DNA from: Phylloscopus collybita
Lineage: Eukaryota; Chordata; Aves; Passeriformes; Phylloscopidae
Assembly (NCBI GenBank): GCA_027886175.1
Contig: JAJNNQ010000009.1
Span: forward strand, 9,034,501-9,098,500
DNA: 64,000 bases
Reading direction: 5' to 3'
Of the stretch, positions 39,301-52,414 are shown piece by piece (the first letter of the stretch is position 1; every line of letters starts with the position of its first letter). The notes below the pieces were generated by a model. That model did not search any database and was not told the origin of the DNA. It saw nothing but the letters and a program-made list of their open reading frames with translations. A program made the position numbers and the translations under genes.

Positions 39301-42300
39301 AAATGTAATGTCTTGTATGCCTTTTTTTGAAATAACAGTTATATTATCTTTGACTCTCCTGTATTTTCTCTCTATTTTGCTTCTCCTGCCATAGGAAACT
39401 AGAACTTCCTCTGAGAGTATTATTTCTGTACCTGCTTCAAGTACATCAGGTTCCCCAAGCCGTGTGATCTATGTGAGTATTTCCCAGTGAAATTTGTTCT
39501 GTGGGATGGGGAAAAACCTCGTGCTTCCTCCTACAGTTTAGCACGTTATACGGAAAGTTAGTGTCTCCAACCCACTGCAGTTGGTGATTCCTCTAAAATG
39601 AAGTTATTTTCTCAAGTTTAGAATATTTGAATACTGCATTTGCTCTAACAGAATTCTGGCATTTTCCTCCTGTTTTTTGTGGAGTATTTGTAGCACTTAC
39701 ACTACAGCTAGAGATAGCTTATACCAAAGTATGCAGAATACCACATTTTTTCTGAAAAGTTTAAGTAAACAGTACAGCCCACAGGTAGATTACAAGCTTA
39801 GATTTGAACACAACCTGTTTAAATTGGGCTCCTGAGCCTGCATCTGATTGCCTATGAAAACACTCGTGTGTGATTGCAGGACTCTGGCCTTGCCAGATGC
39901 CACTCCCTTGCTCAGAGGTTTATGGTTGTTTATGGTTTACAAATAAACCATAAACTCTGGAAAGCTCATTGAGAGAATTTAAAATAACAAGTATAGTTAT
40001 ATCTTAGGATTTTTTTTTTTCAATACAAGATTAAGATTGCTGTAGTGCAGTGTTCATGGCCAAGTTCTCAAGGCTACCAGCAACAGATGAAAAATGCAAA
40101 TGTAGTATAATCCATACAGATATCTCTTGCAGGGCTTCAGCATTTCCAGGGCTTTTCTTTCTCCTGGCCAAATGTCCCTCAGGTACGCAGGTCATCCTCA
40201 TCAGTTAGAACCATACAGTGAGAAAATTGCTGGAGGTGCAATTGACTTCCAGAGAGGTTATTATACAAATATTAAGGGCTTTTATCTCCTACACAGAGAC
40301 GAGCAAAAGAGTGTTTTGGATCCCAACTAGTGCTTTTTCCTCAGATAAAAGTTATTTTGAATACAATATGCGCTTTATCTGAGTAAGATTGAACTTGCAG
40401 TGGAACAAGTGCCCCTTCTTTAAATGCTTATCAGTGATTCTGAGTGCTGGTGAATTCCAGTAGTATATTACCAGCCAAGAAATGTCATTGTGAAGACAGT
40501 TCATTGTGCTGGGAGCCTATTGTTATGTAAGCACTTTCTTTGGCCAGATGAGCTCTATTTTTCAAGCATGCACCATCTCATTATGTTTTTAAGCATGAGA
40601 ATTCTCTGAAGATTTATGTGTTCTTAGAGGCATTTATCTAACTGCAGGTTGGTACTGGTTTTATTGATGTTTGTGGTTACAATTTTAAATATGCTTCCCC
40701 AGCTGTTAAAAGTCAAGGACAAACGTCCATTCTCCTTTTGTTTGCTTGTTTGTTTGTTTGTTTTAAAGGCTATCATTAAATCAGCACAAAACTCTGATGT
40801 TTGTTACTGCAATATAAAGCTGGGACTGGGAAAGAATAAAGCTGCCTAGCAAATATAAGTCAAAGAAAAATATTCCCCAGAGGAGTGCAAATTCTTGTTC
40901 TATCTATCCCATCTCTCACTGCTTAATTGTCAAAACCTGATTTTGATTGATTGATTAAATTGTATTTTGGCTTTCACAAACATGAAAGTAAAAAGAATTA
41001 AAAACATGTTACTGAATTCTGTATTATCACAATAGTCCCTTGGCTATCTGTTTTTACATGTGTTTTCTGTTACAGGAGTGTTATGACATACAGACATGCT
41101 CAAGATTTATCTTGTGTGCTTTTGTGGCTGGTTTTGCCAAACCTTAATTCTTGCTGCCACTGAGAAGAAGGTCCCACCCACACATGGCCCTGTCCCTCCC
41201 TGGCCATGTCTTCCCAAAATCTCTTTGCTGCTAATACTAGTGTGTACACAGAGATATGCAGTCAAATTTGAGGCCAGACTGAGCTAAACAATAACCCAGG
41301 AAAAACCTCCAGACAACCAAAGAGGCAAAAAAAAAAAAAGCCCAAGCTGTCTACATGACTTGTAATGCTAATGTAGAAGGCAGGACAGGGTGGGATGGTG
41401 CACACAGCTTTCAGCAGTAGCAGAGATTCAGATCATTAAAACCCATAGTAAAACCATACCTTCCCAGCTGGTGAGCTCTGTGAAATATTTCATGGATAAA
41501 AGAGTTCAGAGAAAACAGTTTTCAGTCTTAGGACCCAGTTCCTGGTGCTTACACTTCCAGAGGCACCGAGTCAGAGCAATGCTGAGCATTGCAGGGCTTG
41601 TGTGGTTCTGGGCTGTGGTGGCTTGGGCACAGAGGGAAAGGGAAGAAAGGGTTTTTTGACATAAATGTGAATGTGCTTTATACAGGTGGTTTATTAAATC
41701 CATAAAACTTCTTCTTCATCTGCTGATAACAGACTTTGGTTCTTCTTGCACTGAGAGAGGGCGCAGGCCAGTGCCTTTTGAAGTTAATGGGCATCTTTTC
41801 ATGACCTGCAGGATTGACTTCATTATATCCAGACTGAAATTTGCCCTAGTGCTGGCAGCCCCTCAGAGTCCCTAATTAAAAATTAGTTGATTTCTAAATT
41901 TTGCCATTAAATAAAGTTTAAATAAAAGCTCTTCTTTATACTTTGCTTAATTTTATTAAGACAGAATTAGGTGCTCCAACCTAGTATATCCAACTGGAAG
42001 GCTTACATTAGTTTACATAGCTGTGTTATATATATGCTGTCATACAAGAGACAGAAATCACACTATATTTTTATACAGACCATATTCACAATTATACTAT
42101 TGTAAAATTACATACTGCAAATGAAATAGATACTCTATACTTACAGCATGGTTTTACCAGAATCCAAAATACCAAATTACTGAAGAAATGGCTTGAAGCC
42201 TCTCAGCTGTAATTTGAGCTTTCCTGAGCAGATTTGAACTCCATTCACATAATTGAGTGTAGGTGAAAGAAATAAAATAAAAATACAATGTAGACTCAAT

Positions 42301-45300
42301 GTTTGGAGAATTGAGTGTTTAGAAGGCAACATCCCTAAGGTGTTTCTTCATCCAAATTTGCCCACATTTTTATATCTAAACTGAAAGGAATTACATAACA
42401 GGATAGCTTTACTCCTTAGACAGATCTGAAATGTAACAGGAAGTTGCATATCTAGATGGAGAGTCAAAGTGACTGTAATTCACATTTAAATATTCCCAAT
42501 TCTGAGCTACTTTGGATTCACTAGAATAATAGCCAAAAGCCTGGATATCTTAAGTGAAATCACAGCCTCTTTGGCCTTCCTTGTAGGTATAATGCTGCTC
42601 AGAGTATTTCTGAGACAGATGGGACAGACAGATTCTTTACCTTTGCATTACCTGTCTCTGAATCAAAGCTCTCCACTCGCTACTCAGTAGGGAGGGACTT
42701 ATTCTCATCAAGGGGGTGTTTCATTGCTCTTTAGCTTCTTAAAGGAGCTGCAAAGAAAGTGAGATCTGTAGATTGCTGAAAAATCACAAATTTGGTTGAA
42801 ACACATTTTTTCATTAGTTTTGCGGATGGGAATATGTGATGGTTATGGCAGCTTGAGTCTACTTTCTTATTTAAGAGTAATCTTCCTTCTTTTCATGTGG
42901 TTTATGTTTCCACAAATTCATGCATTGTTTTAGAAAAAGGGATAACTGAAATTTGTCAGACTAAATTTTTCCTGGATTCTTAACCTGATAGAAAACTCCC
43001 CTGGAAAATCTGTTGAACTTTTCTTAGCTCATACTAAGGAAAAACAGAATTACTACACACATAAATCCTGGATAGTTTTGTACTTTTGCATGTGGAAAAC
43101 ATTATTACAATTTTATAGCTGATCATACTGAGATTTTCAGAGCACAGCAAGATTCACTCATCATTTTGTTGCCAACAAAGAGCTTATCATTCTGCGAAAC
43201 TTGAAGTGGGAATGAGACAATTATGCTGCCTGTTTCTCCACTCTCAATGTGGCCAACTTACCATCATATCTACAACATAGTGTGTGCTGGATACAGTTCT
43301 GGTGCAATTATCATAAGGATAATCTGTGCAAATGTGGCAGCTTGATAATAAGTTATGCTTTTGGAATATGTGTAGTAGGAGGAGAACAGGGACCAGCATA
43401 GTCCTTTCCCTCTGTTGGTTGTGTGAGTCTCATGAGAGGATTTGAACTTCACTGAAGTGGCATCTGTGATCTTCCATCATAGTGCAAATCCATCATCTGC
43501 TGGTTTGTGACCCATCATTAAGGGCTGTTTAGACATAGTCAGGAAAGGAGGTGAAGCTGTGGGACACAACTAAATGGGAAAGATCAAAGAGCTGATTAAT
43601 GCTTTTCAGCATCTGGAGAGTATATGCTGGAAACATGTATTTGATCATTCCCTACTGCTTACAGCAGGGGAATTCTGCACACTGAAACCACTTCAAAATT
43701 CAGTGTGTTTTGCCTGAAAAAGACTACAAGATTTGTCCCCTGTATCTGTTTGTGCATCCAGGAGTAAGTGGGACATAAGCAGGGGATTGGAATGATGCCA
43801 TGCTACTCCTGTTAGCCAAATGCCAGTGACAAAGTAGAAAGCAACAGTGTATGAAAGAAAACAGCAGTAATATTTAGCATTGTGTAATAAATACAAGAGA
43901 TTTAAAAGTTCACAAACACAAAAAGTGGGTTATTATGATTATGACTTTTCTACCTACATTTACCTTTCCTTGTCTGATTGCATGCTGCTTGTATTCTTTC
44001 TTATTCTCACTGCTTTCTTTCCTCCTTTTCTTAGGCAAAGCTTGGAGATGAAATTCTTGACTACAGGGACTTGGCTGCTCTTCCTAAAAATAAAGCCATC
44101 TATAACATTGACCGCCCAGATATGATCTCCTATTCTCCATATATCAGTTACTCTTCAGATGACAGGCATAGTTACGGGGAGGTACTGAAACATGGGTATT
44201 ATTTTTACTATGAGTTTCAGGTTTTATGTGCATCATTGAACATCTTGCCGGAAACTATTAACATGTGCATAACTTTTTTTTAAAAAAATGTGATTTTTAT
44301 AGCTCTAGTTAATTGAGTCATGTCATCCATTCATTCACAGTGCCATCCAAAAAAAAAAAAAAAATTAGTTTAGTTTGTAGAATTTCTGGGATCATTTTTA
44401 AAGAGATTACGTGTAATTATTTTTTTTTTTCCATGGGAGTAGTTCTGCATGTGGTAGGAAGCAGGAGCCATTGCTAATTATAATGCAAAAATGAGAAGCA
44501 AAGCCAAATGTCTTTCATGATTTTTTTTTTTTAATCAAAGTGTACCATGTTATTTTCGTAACACAACAATGGTATCACTTTCCTGTGTACAAATTTCTTT
44601 CAACTGTCCCTTACTTAACTTCATCATCATGTCATGCATGCACTTCAACCTTTTCATATGCAGAGCTGATATGATACAGTTTGTGCTAATGAAATCTAAT
44701 TTAACATGATATCAACTAATAAACTAATACTGATTCTGAGCTTTGTGAAACATTTGTATATAACTCCTGTCATGCAAGTTAGCTGTTCTTCTCTGAACAT
44801 ACCTACCTTTCATTTGACTTTCTGATTGCTTTTATAATTTTAGCTACATTTTTACAAATTAAACCTTTACAGTATCCTAGATATGAGCAAGATACATACA
44901 GTCTAGCATGGAAGTCTGCTTTGTTCTCTCCAGGTGTAAGTGAATGGGCAGAAATAAATGCTATAATTAATAGTCATGATATTTATAATAGCCCTAGTTA
45001 TGCTATCACTTGCACCTTTTACACTTAATCAGTACCACTAAGGTCTCAGTAACACTGTCAGCTGAAGTGCAGTGCATTTGTTAGGTTTTGCAGACTTTCT
45101 TCCAAGCCCTCTCTGCACAGTGCTGAGCCATGGTAGCTCCATTGTAAGGTATTCAAAAATAATTAAATTGTATTTGGTAAAGGGTTTAAATGGTATTCAG
45201 TTTCTGATTTCACAATATCAAAAACTGCTGCTTCACCCTGAACCTGCAGAGCATAATTACTTCCTTTCTATGTCAAAATTTGTTGGTGCTGATGATGGTT

Positions 45301-48300
45301 GTGACCCTCAAGTGCCTGGTGACATCCAGACTTAGAAGAGTTGCACAGACCAAACATGGGCTGCATTTACAATCCAACATGTGTATTTCCTGGTGCTCCA
45401 AATATTTGTTATCCTTGATATTACCAGGGAAAAAAAAATACTGTCTCCAAAATCTCAGCATCCTGGCTTCTTACCTACAAGTTGTGATACTTTCAGTCAT
45501 TTGCTCAACTAACTGTAGTGTTTGTTTTGGAAAGGAAAATGAGCAGCAAATTGTCAAATTACATGAGGTTTAATTGAAAATAAATAGTGCAGATGTTTTT
45601 CTTTCCCTTAAAATGGTCAGCTTTAGTCCTGATTTTGGAGGTCCTTCAATGCAGATTTAGTTAAGGCTTGTGTGCAGTTTCAGGGCAGTTGCTTTAACTG
45701 GGAGTTCCCTGTTGCCCTTCTCTGTGGCACAGGACTGGCCTCATCAGACCCCAGAATTTTTTCGTAGAAAAATCTATAAAAGACTAATATGAAATTATCT
45801 ATATATTAGTCCTTAGGTACTTCATTAAAAACAGATAATAAAAAAATGCCCTAACTTAATTGACAGGTGTTTTTCCTAACTGTATCATGTGTTATACCTG
45901 GATAGTGATATTTTAAGAGTAATTCTTCTCATGAGTAACATCATGCATGAATTTGTATCACTAATTTGTTGTGTGTTGCTGTTTGCAGTCACCTCAGTTG
46001 CTCTCTCCAACACCTACTGAGGTAATCCCCAATGCCTTTGTTCTCCTATTCTGACCCATTTTGTGATGCATAAACCTGGTCATATTGATAACCAGCAGTG
46101 TCTGAAATGTGGGGTTTGCCCCTTGCCTCTACAGTGCATGGGGTTTATAATTTATGATTTTCAAAGTGTTACTTGTGTTCAATACGTGCTCTGCTTCTGG
46201 ATTGTCATCTGTATGCATCAGTCTCCACTGTCATCCATGTTTCTGCTTTCCAAAATAAAGGTTGTATGGTGGTCACTTCTTCAAGCTCTACTAAATAAAT
46301 TATATTGGGAAATATGATTTATGTTCACGTTTAAAGCTGCCCATGTGAGCTGATTTGAATTAATGCTTAGCATAGATCTCCTTTTTTTCTTCTCATTTTT
46401 TTATTTCACAAATAGTTAAACTATTTATACTATTTGTGTACACCTACTCTTAAATCATTTGCACATACCTGAACTTCTAGGTCTTTGTATTTTAATGTGC
46501 ACTAATTAAGCTAGTTGTTGTTTCAAGAAACATTACTTTGGAAGCAATGAAAGCATTTAGTGTGTTTTCCCAGATAGTAACTCAATTACTTATCATGGGT
46601 CTGGCTAATTTCTCTATTATCCCAATTTTATGTACTGCAAAATTTTGGTAATCATGGAGAATTAAGGACTGTAAATCACTTTAAGAACTGGTTAACAGAT
46701 AAGTTAACCAGTAGAGATGTAATTTATTTGATAATTTAAAAATAAAAGCATGTTTTATGTAATATTTGGTTACATGAACTGGAATGTCTGTTCCTTGCAG
46801 AGACAAGGTACACAAAGGTAAGATCTGAAACAATATGAAAACTTGGTGTTTTGGAAGATTATAATAATATCCATTAAACTCAGTTACCAAACTGCCAGTA
46901 TTAAGTTGCAAAAGTGATGCTGGTGTGGAGGTTGGGACTGCCATGATTTGTGTATACTCCCATGTTATCCAGCTTCTCTGTGCTTGCTGTCTCTTTTTAA
47001 GGAGTCTGTGATGGGTGCTCGGGCATCATCATCTGCTTATCACCGGTTTTGTTGCAGGGATTTTTGTTAGAGGAGAGTTCCACTGTGTCATACAGTTGGA
47101 CACATCACAGACCATTAGCTGACACTCATGGGATATTTAAATGTCATTATGAGACTTTGTAGAGGCATTGCAATACTGCTTGTAATTCTCTTCACAAAGG
47201 TTAGGATGGGTATTACACAATGTAGGTACGTTGGGAAGGGAACACCTCGAGCTGGACATAGGGGAGTTGGTGGCAGAATGCCTACAGAACACTGCATGCT
47301 TGGGAAAGCATCAGTTGTTCTTAGCTTTTTGTATAATTGCTTCTGAACTTGATATTAAAGCAATAAGGCTGCTGGCCACCATACTAAACTGATTTTCCAC
47401 TTTTGAAAATGCAGCTGGTAGGTCTGGGGTGATGTTGAAGGCACGGAGCATATCTTTTCCACAGGGAAAACCTGATGATGTGAGAATATTGTACATCTCT
47501 GTAGAGTCAATGGTAGTCCCAGAGAAGCCAAATTCATCTGAAGATGAATGTATGGACCTAATTAAGTTGTTCTGATAGGAATTTGGGAGATGGTGGTAGG
47601 GCTAAGTAGGATGTTTAAATGATGAATGATCCAGTGAGAATCACACAGATGCCTAAAGGCATCCCCGTATTCATGATAAGTGACGGACACTTGATACAAT
47701 ATAGCACAGCTTCACGCTTTTCTACTGGAATAGGAGAGGGGGAGCATTTTTTTTTTGAGTATGACTTTCCATAAAGGAGCATCTGCAGGTTACATTAATT
47801 TATTCTAATATGAAGTTAACTCAGGCCAATTCTAACGTGTCTTAAAAAAGGGGAAATTTGAATTTGGTTTTGTAGCTAGTTGACACAACGTCACTTCCCC
47901 ATCTGTTTCACTCAGTAGTGCTTTTACTGTTAAGAAGACCCTACTTAGAAGTTGCAGTTTAACTAGCTGTTGAAAATCAGAGGCTTGGAGTTGTGTGTAC
48001 ATGGTTTTAAGTGAAGCCAAGGGTTTAGTGGGAATTGGGTTGTGTGATTGGCTCTGCACAATGGTGCAGTATTAATGCTAATGCTGCATGTGTGTTAATG
48101 TTGAGTTTCTTAGGGTAATGGCCATGGTACACTGGGCAATTTCATGATGTAGTGTATACACAGTCAGTTTCATGATGTAGTGAAACCAGCAAATGCTGAT
48201 TTTTGTGTTGTCTGTAACCATTATGCATATGGATACAAAGTGACCACAATGCTGTCATGCTGACCTGCGCTCATCTTCCACCCACTTTTATTTGTTCAGG

Positions 48301-51300
48301 AAATTACACTGTCCTGAAACAACATTTATACAGTTCTTTTCAAATTACATTGTAATTTTAAATTTATGTCTGTGCTGACTTTCCTGGCAAGATGACCTAT
48401 CTCTGGTACTTGGCAGGGCTGTTTCAGTCACACTGCAGGTGGAGGTGCTAAAGCCACCTCGTTTCATTAGGATTGCATGGAATCTTAGGGCAGCATCGAC
48501 TCCTATCTGCACAGCACAGAAACACCTGAGATGGCATATTCTGTCTGTTTGAGAAGTCACTTCTCTTCTCTAATAACATGTATTTCCTCTCTTCCTCTAA
48601 GGGTGACCAAGATGACAGATCTTTCAAGCAGTACAGGACATCAAGTCCTAGCTCTGCTGGCTCCCTGGGCTATGGTCGGTACACCCCCACCTCCCATTCT
48701 CCTCAGCATTACAGCAGACCAGGTAATTGAAAAGCAGCCTTACTTATTCTCTGGATTTTTCCATTACTTTGTGTTACATTGTAAGTAGAAATGACTCCAC
48801 CAGACAGGGGCTTAAGGTGGAGTATAAGTTCATTGCAGTGATTTATTTATGGTGAAAAACGAGTTCCATGGGGAGAAAGGAAACAAGTGTTTCATGAGCA
48901 TGCATCCAAGAAAACAAAACTAGGAGTTTAAGAAAAACTGATTTTGTGTAGACACAAGATAGGAGGGTTTATGGGACTTAGTCCTGGTCTCATCCTGCCT
49001 GAAGGTACATGCTCAGTCCCACAGCTCTTCCAAGTTGTGGCACAGTAGCAGTGAATGCACACAAAGCCAAGAGGGTGATCGAGTTACTTTGTGTTATGTT
49101 CTTGTACCACAGGGTTCATGTCCCCTCTCCAGAGTGCAAGAGCTGGAGGAATAACTGATTCTGATGGCTCGATTTTGAAGTCCCAAGTTGCTTTAGTTGA
49201 GAAGTTTACAGAGTGGTCTTTTGTAGCTTTGGGTTGTAGTAGCCAGCTGTGTTGGTGCTGTTGTCACACAGACAGAAGGGATCATCTCCTTTTGACCTTT
49301 GCATGGGAATGCTTTTAAAAAACCCATTCATATTTGGGCACTGTACAGGGTTTTATCCTTCGAGAAATAATCAATGAAATGGCTCAAAATTAATTGTATT
49401 TTTTCTCGATCATTCAGGTGAAGAACACAGAGCATTTATATTATTTTTTGTTGTCTTTTAATTTCATTGGGGATACATTATAATTCTAAACTAGTTTGAA
49501 AATTTGTGAGTTCTTAATCTTTCCAGGGGAAATGAAGATTTTAGAGCTACCAGAAACAATTTTTACAGGAATTGAATATTTGTACTACACAAAGTCTTTG
49601 ACAAAATGGAAATGAGGTGGAGTATAAAAAAATCTATTAGAGTGACATTAATCTCTGCTGAAGGTCTTGTATCTGTCATGCCTAATCTTAGTAGCCTGAT
49701 TTTAAAGCAAGGAGGAAAGACAAAAGGAATTCCAAATAAATTCTAATGCTTTAAAAGTTAGAAGATAATCTTCATAATCATCATTTTTAATAATTGTCAC
49801 TAGTCCTCTAAACTGTGTTATCAGGACATTATTGCAGCAAAGCAGAGATGACTTGAGAATATTTTTCAAGGTACTTAATCACATGTCTAGCTTTCAGAGC
49901 TCAAATAACTTCAGGATATTTCTTCCAATACTTAAATTAGCCGTGCACTGGAGTGCCCTGGTGCATTGTAAATCCTACCAGTGTGCAGCGCCGACAGTGA
50001 GAGCTGGACCCACTTGTGGCACAGTTCTCTGCAGAGACAAGGCTCTTCTCATTTCATTTCATTAGATCCATTATGAGCATTTCTCATTCCCCCTTGCAGC
50101 TTTTTAATATGCAGGTTCTCCCCTGAGTGCAGCCATGCTTTTTGTGGTGCCTTTTCTGGAATATTTTCTGATGCATTGCAGCATTTTTTGGGTGATGCCC
50201 TTTCTGTCTGCGGAAAGCCCCTGTCCTTTGGCCGACCCCACAGCGTGGCCACTGGCATGTTTTTAGCAATAACCAGAGAAAGATGAAGACTTAAATGTAA
50301 ACTGTATGTTTTCTAAGCATCAGGAGGAAAATGTTCCTGAAAAAAAAAGGATGGCATTGTAATTTGTGGCTTTCAGTAAGTGAACTAAATAGTTTATTTT
50401 CACTTACTCTCTGTTGCCCCCAGCTGGTACTCACAGTCTTGGTACCAGTAGCTGCATCTCCCTGCCCCAACACCCAAGCCTTACATCTACATTCAGACAT
50501 CATTACATCCCTTTCTTCAAAGGTAAGGTCCAGGAATGCAAAACCGTGCTGTGATACTGTAGATTTATTCAGCTGTGTTTCACTTTTATGTCTGTGCAAG
50601 CATGGCTTCCACTTGGATAAAATTTGTCTTAATTTTGTGCAAGTGCTTCCTTGATGTACTGTGTAAATTTTACAAACTGAGTGGGTATGGGGTGTTTTAT
50701 TTTTGCTTTTTCAGTGAGTGTTCAGTGTCTTTCCAAGGGGTAGAGGGAGGAAATTAGATTTTATAATGAAACTGAGGAAGGGAAATATTTAAGTTTGTTA
50801 GTTCTAAAATAACTTTATTCATTTTGGTGATGCTAAGTAGTATAAGCTTACACATTTGGTACAACATAGGATGATCCAACCTTCCAACCTACATTTAGAT
50901 ATTCTTTGTATTATTTGTAGCATTGCCAAAAATTATGGCAGCTGGTTACATCAGTGCAGCTGCACGGATTATCTGTGCCCTATCTTATAAAACATTAACT
51001 GAATCTGTTCTCCTTGCCTTTAGTTTTTTTGCAGTGGGTATTAACTTCTAACAAACTCCGTGTTATGGATGAGGCAGTGCTGAGGAATGCCAAGAACCTT
51101 TGAGGCAAAGGCTTTTTTTTTAATCATTTGGTTAAATGTCTGAGAGAGAAGGCATTCCTACCACATTTTTCTTCCCCTGAGTCTGTCTTCTGTAGTAACA
51201 GTATGACCTGAGAGGCCTCATGATGGCAAACACTTTCAATGCCTGTTTCATGACTCTCATATACTCTCTGATATGAAGTATGGCTGTTGTTCTTGAGGTT

Positions 51301-52383
51301 GTAACCAAAGTAAAGAAAAGGGAATGACCCTCTGCAGGAGCCAGACTTGTACATTTAAGTGACTAGCAGGTACTCATTGCCTTTGGAATAATAACAACTA
51401 ATGCATCTTTGTTGGGCCCTGATGCTGCCCAAAGTCAGCTGAATTTCACTGGGATAAACAGGAAACAGAATCAAGCTTGAGACATCCAACAATGATCCTT
51501 GAGAGAAAATTTTGGAGGGAAGAGCTGATGAGATTAAACTGTTTCTTGTTTTAGAGGCTGCCTGCAAAGCTCCTTTCCATGACCAGAAGCAGTCAGCGTC
51601 CTACATGTTTCTTGAAATGCTGGCACAGTCCCTGGTATTCTCTGAGGCACTGCTTGAACTGGTTTTTTTGTGGGTTTTTTTTTTTTTAATCTGTCCTCTC
51701 ATTTTGGATGGTATTATCCAACCTGATGTACTGAGTAAGAGAAACTTCTTTGGTGTGCTGCAGCACACGATTTCAGTGTATAGAAAGCTCTTTCTCAAAG
51801 TCCTGTTGGCAGTTGCTTGGCAGCTCTCCTGTGCAAATGAGTTTCTGCTCAGTGCTACCTGCTGTTTCTCAGAGCAGCAGCAATCATTAAGTGCTACTAT
51901 TTGGATGAAGGTATCATCAAGTGGTACCTCCTTGTGCCCAAATAATTATTTGTAATGTGATCAAAATGATAATATTTTGCAATTCATCAAGGAGGTAAAA
52001 TAATTTGCAGACAGTACCTTACAGTGCCTCACAGTGTTCCTGTGAGGCAGGTGAACCTTTTTATAATTTTCCTAAGTAGGTAATCCTGAGCCCTGACAAG
52101 GTTGAATAGATTATTCACTGGTTTACACTGAGTTAATCTGAGTCTCTGTCCAAAATGAGTCAGAAGATTTGCTTCATCCTCTTCAAGGTCTCTGAATTTG
52201 AAGTCCCAGAATGTGTTTTTTTCCTAATCTTAAGGAGCCTTTTGATGGTGTGGGTGTGCTCTTTTTTTCTCTTCAAAGCAGTTAGTGTGGGAAGAGTGGG
52301 ATTGTAGCAATAGTTGGTTTGTGTCCAGACCAACCTTAATATTGCCACTTCAGTTTTAAGAAAGTTAAATCCTGCTCACTAAA

Positions 52384-52414
<31 letters not shown>

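Larger units (their letters stand above)
36328..39394 (+). other. ABLIM2: Intron after LIM4 (3.1 kb)
   Basis: It contains the T/G tract 36369-36524 with an acceptor-like ACAG end, a TATATA/CACACA stretch near 36680-36705, and a cluster of minus-strand CR1 fragments (about 38090-38440 and 38573-38680). The acceptor is TCCTGCCATAG. Confidence 0.8.
39473..44034 (+). other. ABLIM2: Intron in linker (4.6 kb)
   Basis: It contains a 12-bp perfect inverted repeat (39928-39955), a (TTTG)n run (40736-40764) and an A-rich run near 41328-41339. Otherwise it is AT-rich sequence with no recognisable gene or transposon. The acceptor has a long pyrimidine tract ending TTCTTAG. Confidence 0.8.
46022..48601 (+). 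other. ABLIM2: Intron in linker (2.6 kb)
   Basis: It contains a 10-bp perfect inverted repeat (46687-46712) and a 15-bp direct repeat TTTCATGATGTAGTG (48140-48154 and 48168-48182). No gene or transposon recognised. The acceptor is TCTTCCTCTAAG. Confidence 0.8.

Noticed and set aside
51512..51955. Plus-strand open frame of 147 codons in the intron after the 99-nt cassette
   Set aside because: It spans a T/G-only tract that yields a Phe/Leu/Val-rich run, a composition artefact. No domain and no good flanking splice sites.
51990..52130. Stretch with 'gtgaggcaggtg' recalling L2/MIR 3' ends
   Set aside because: Too short and diverged to call by eye.
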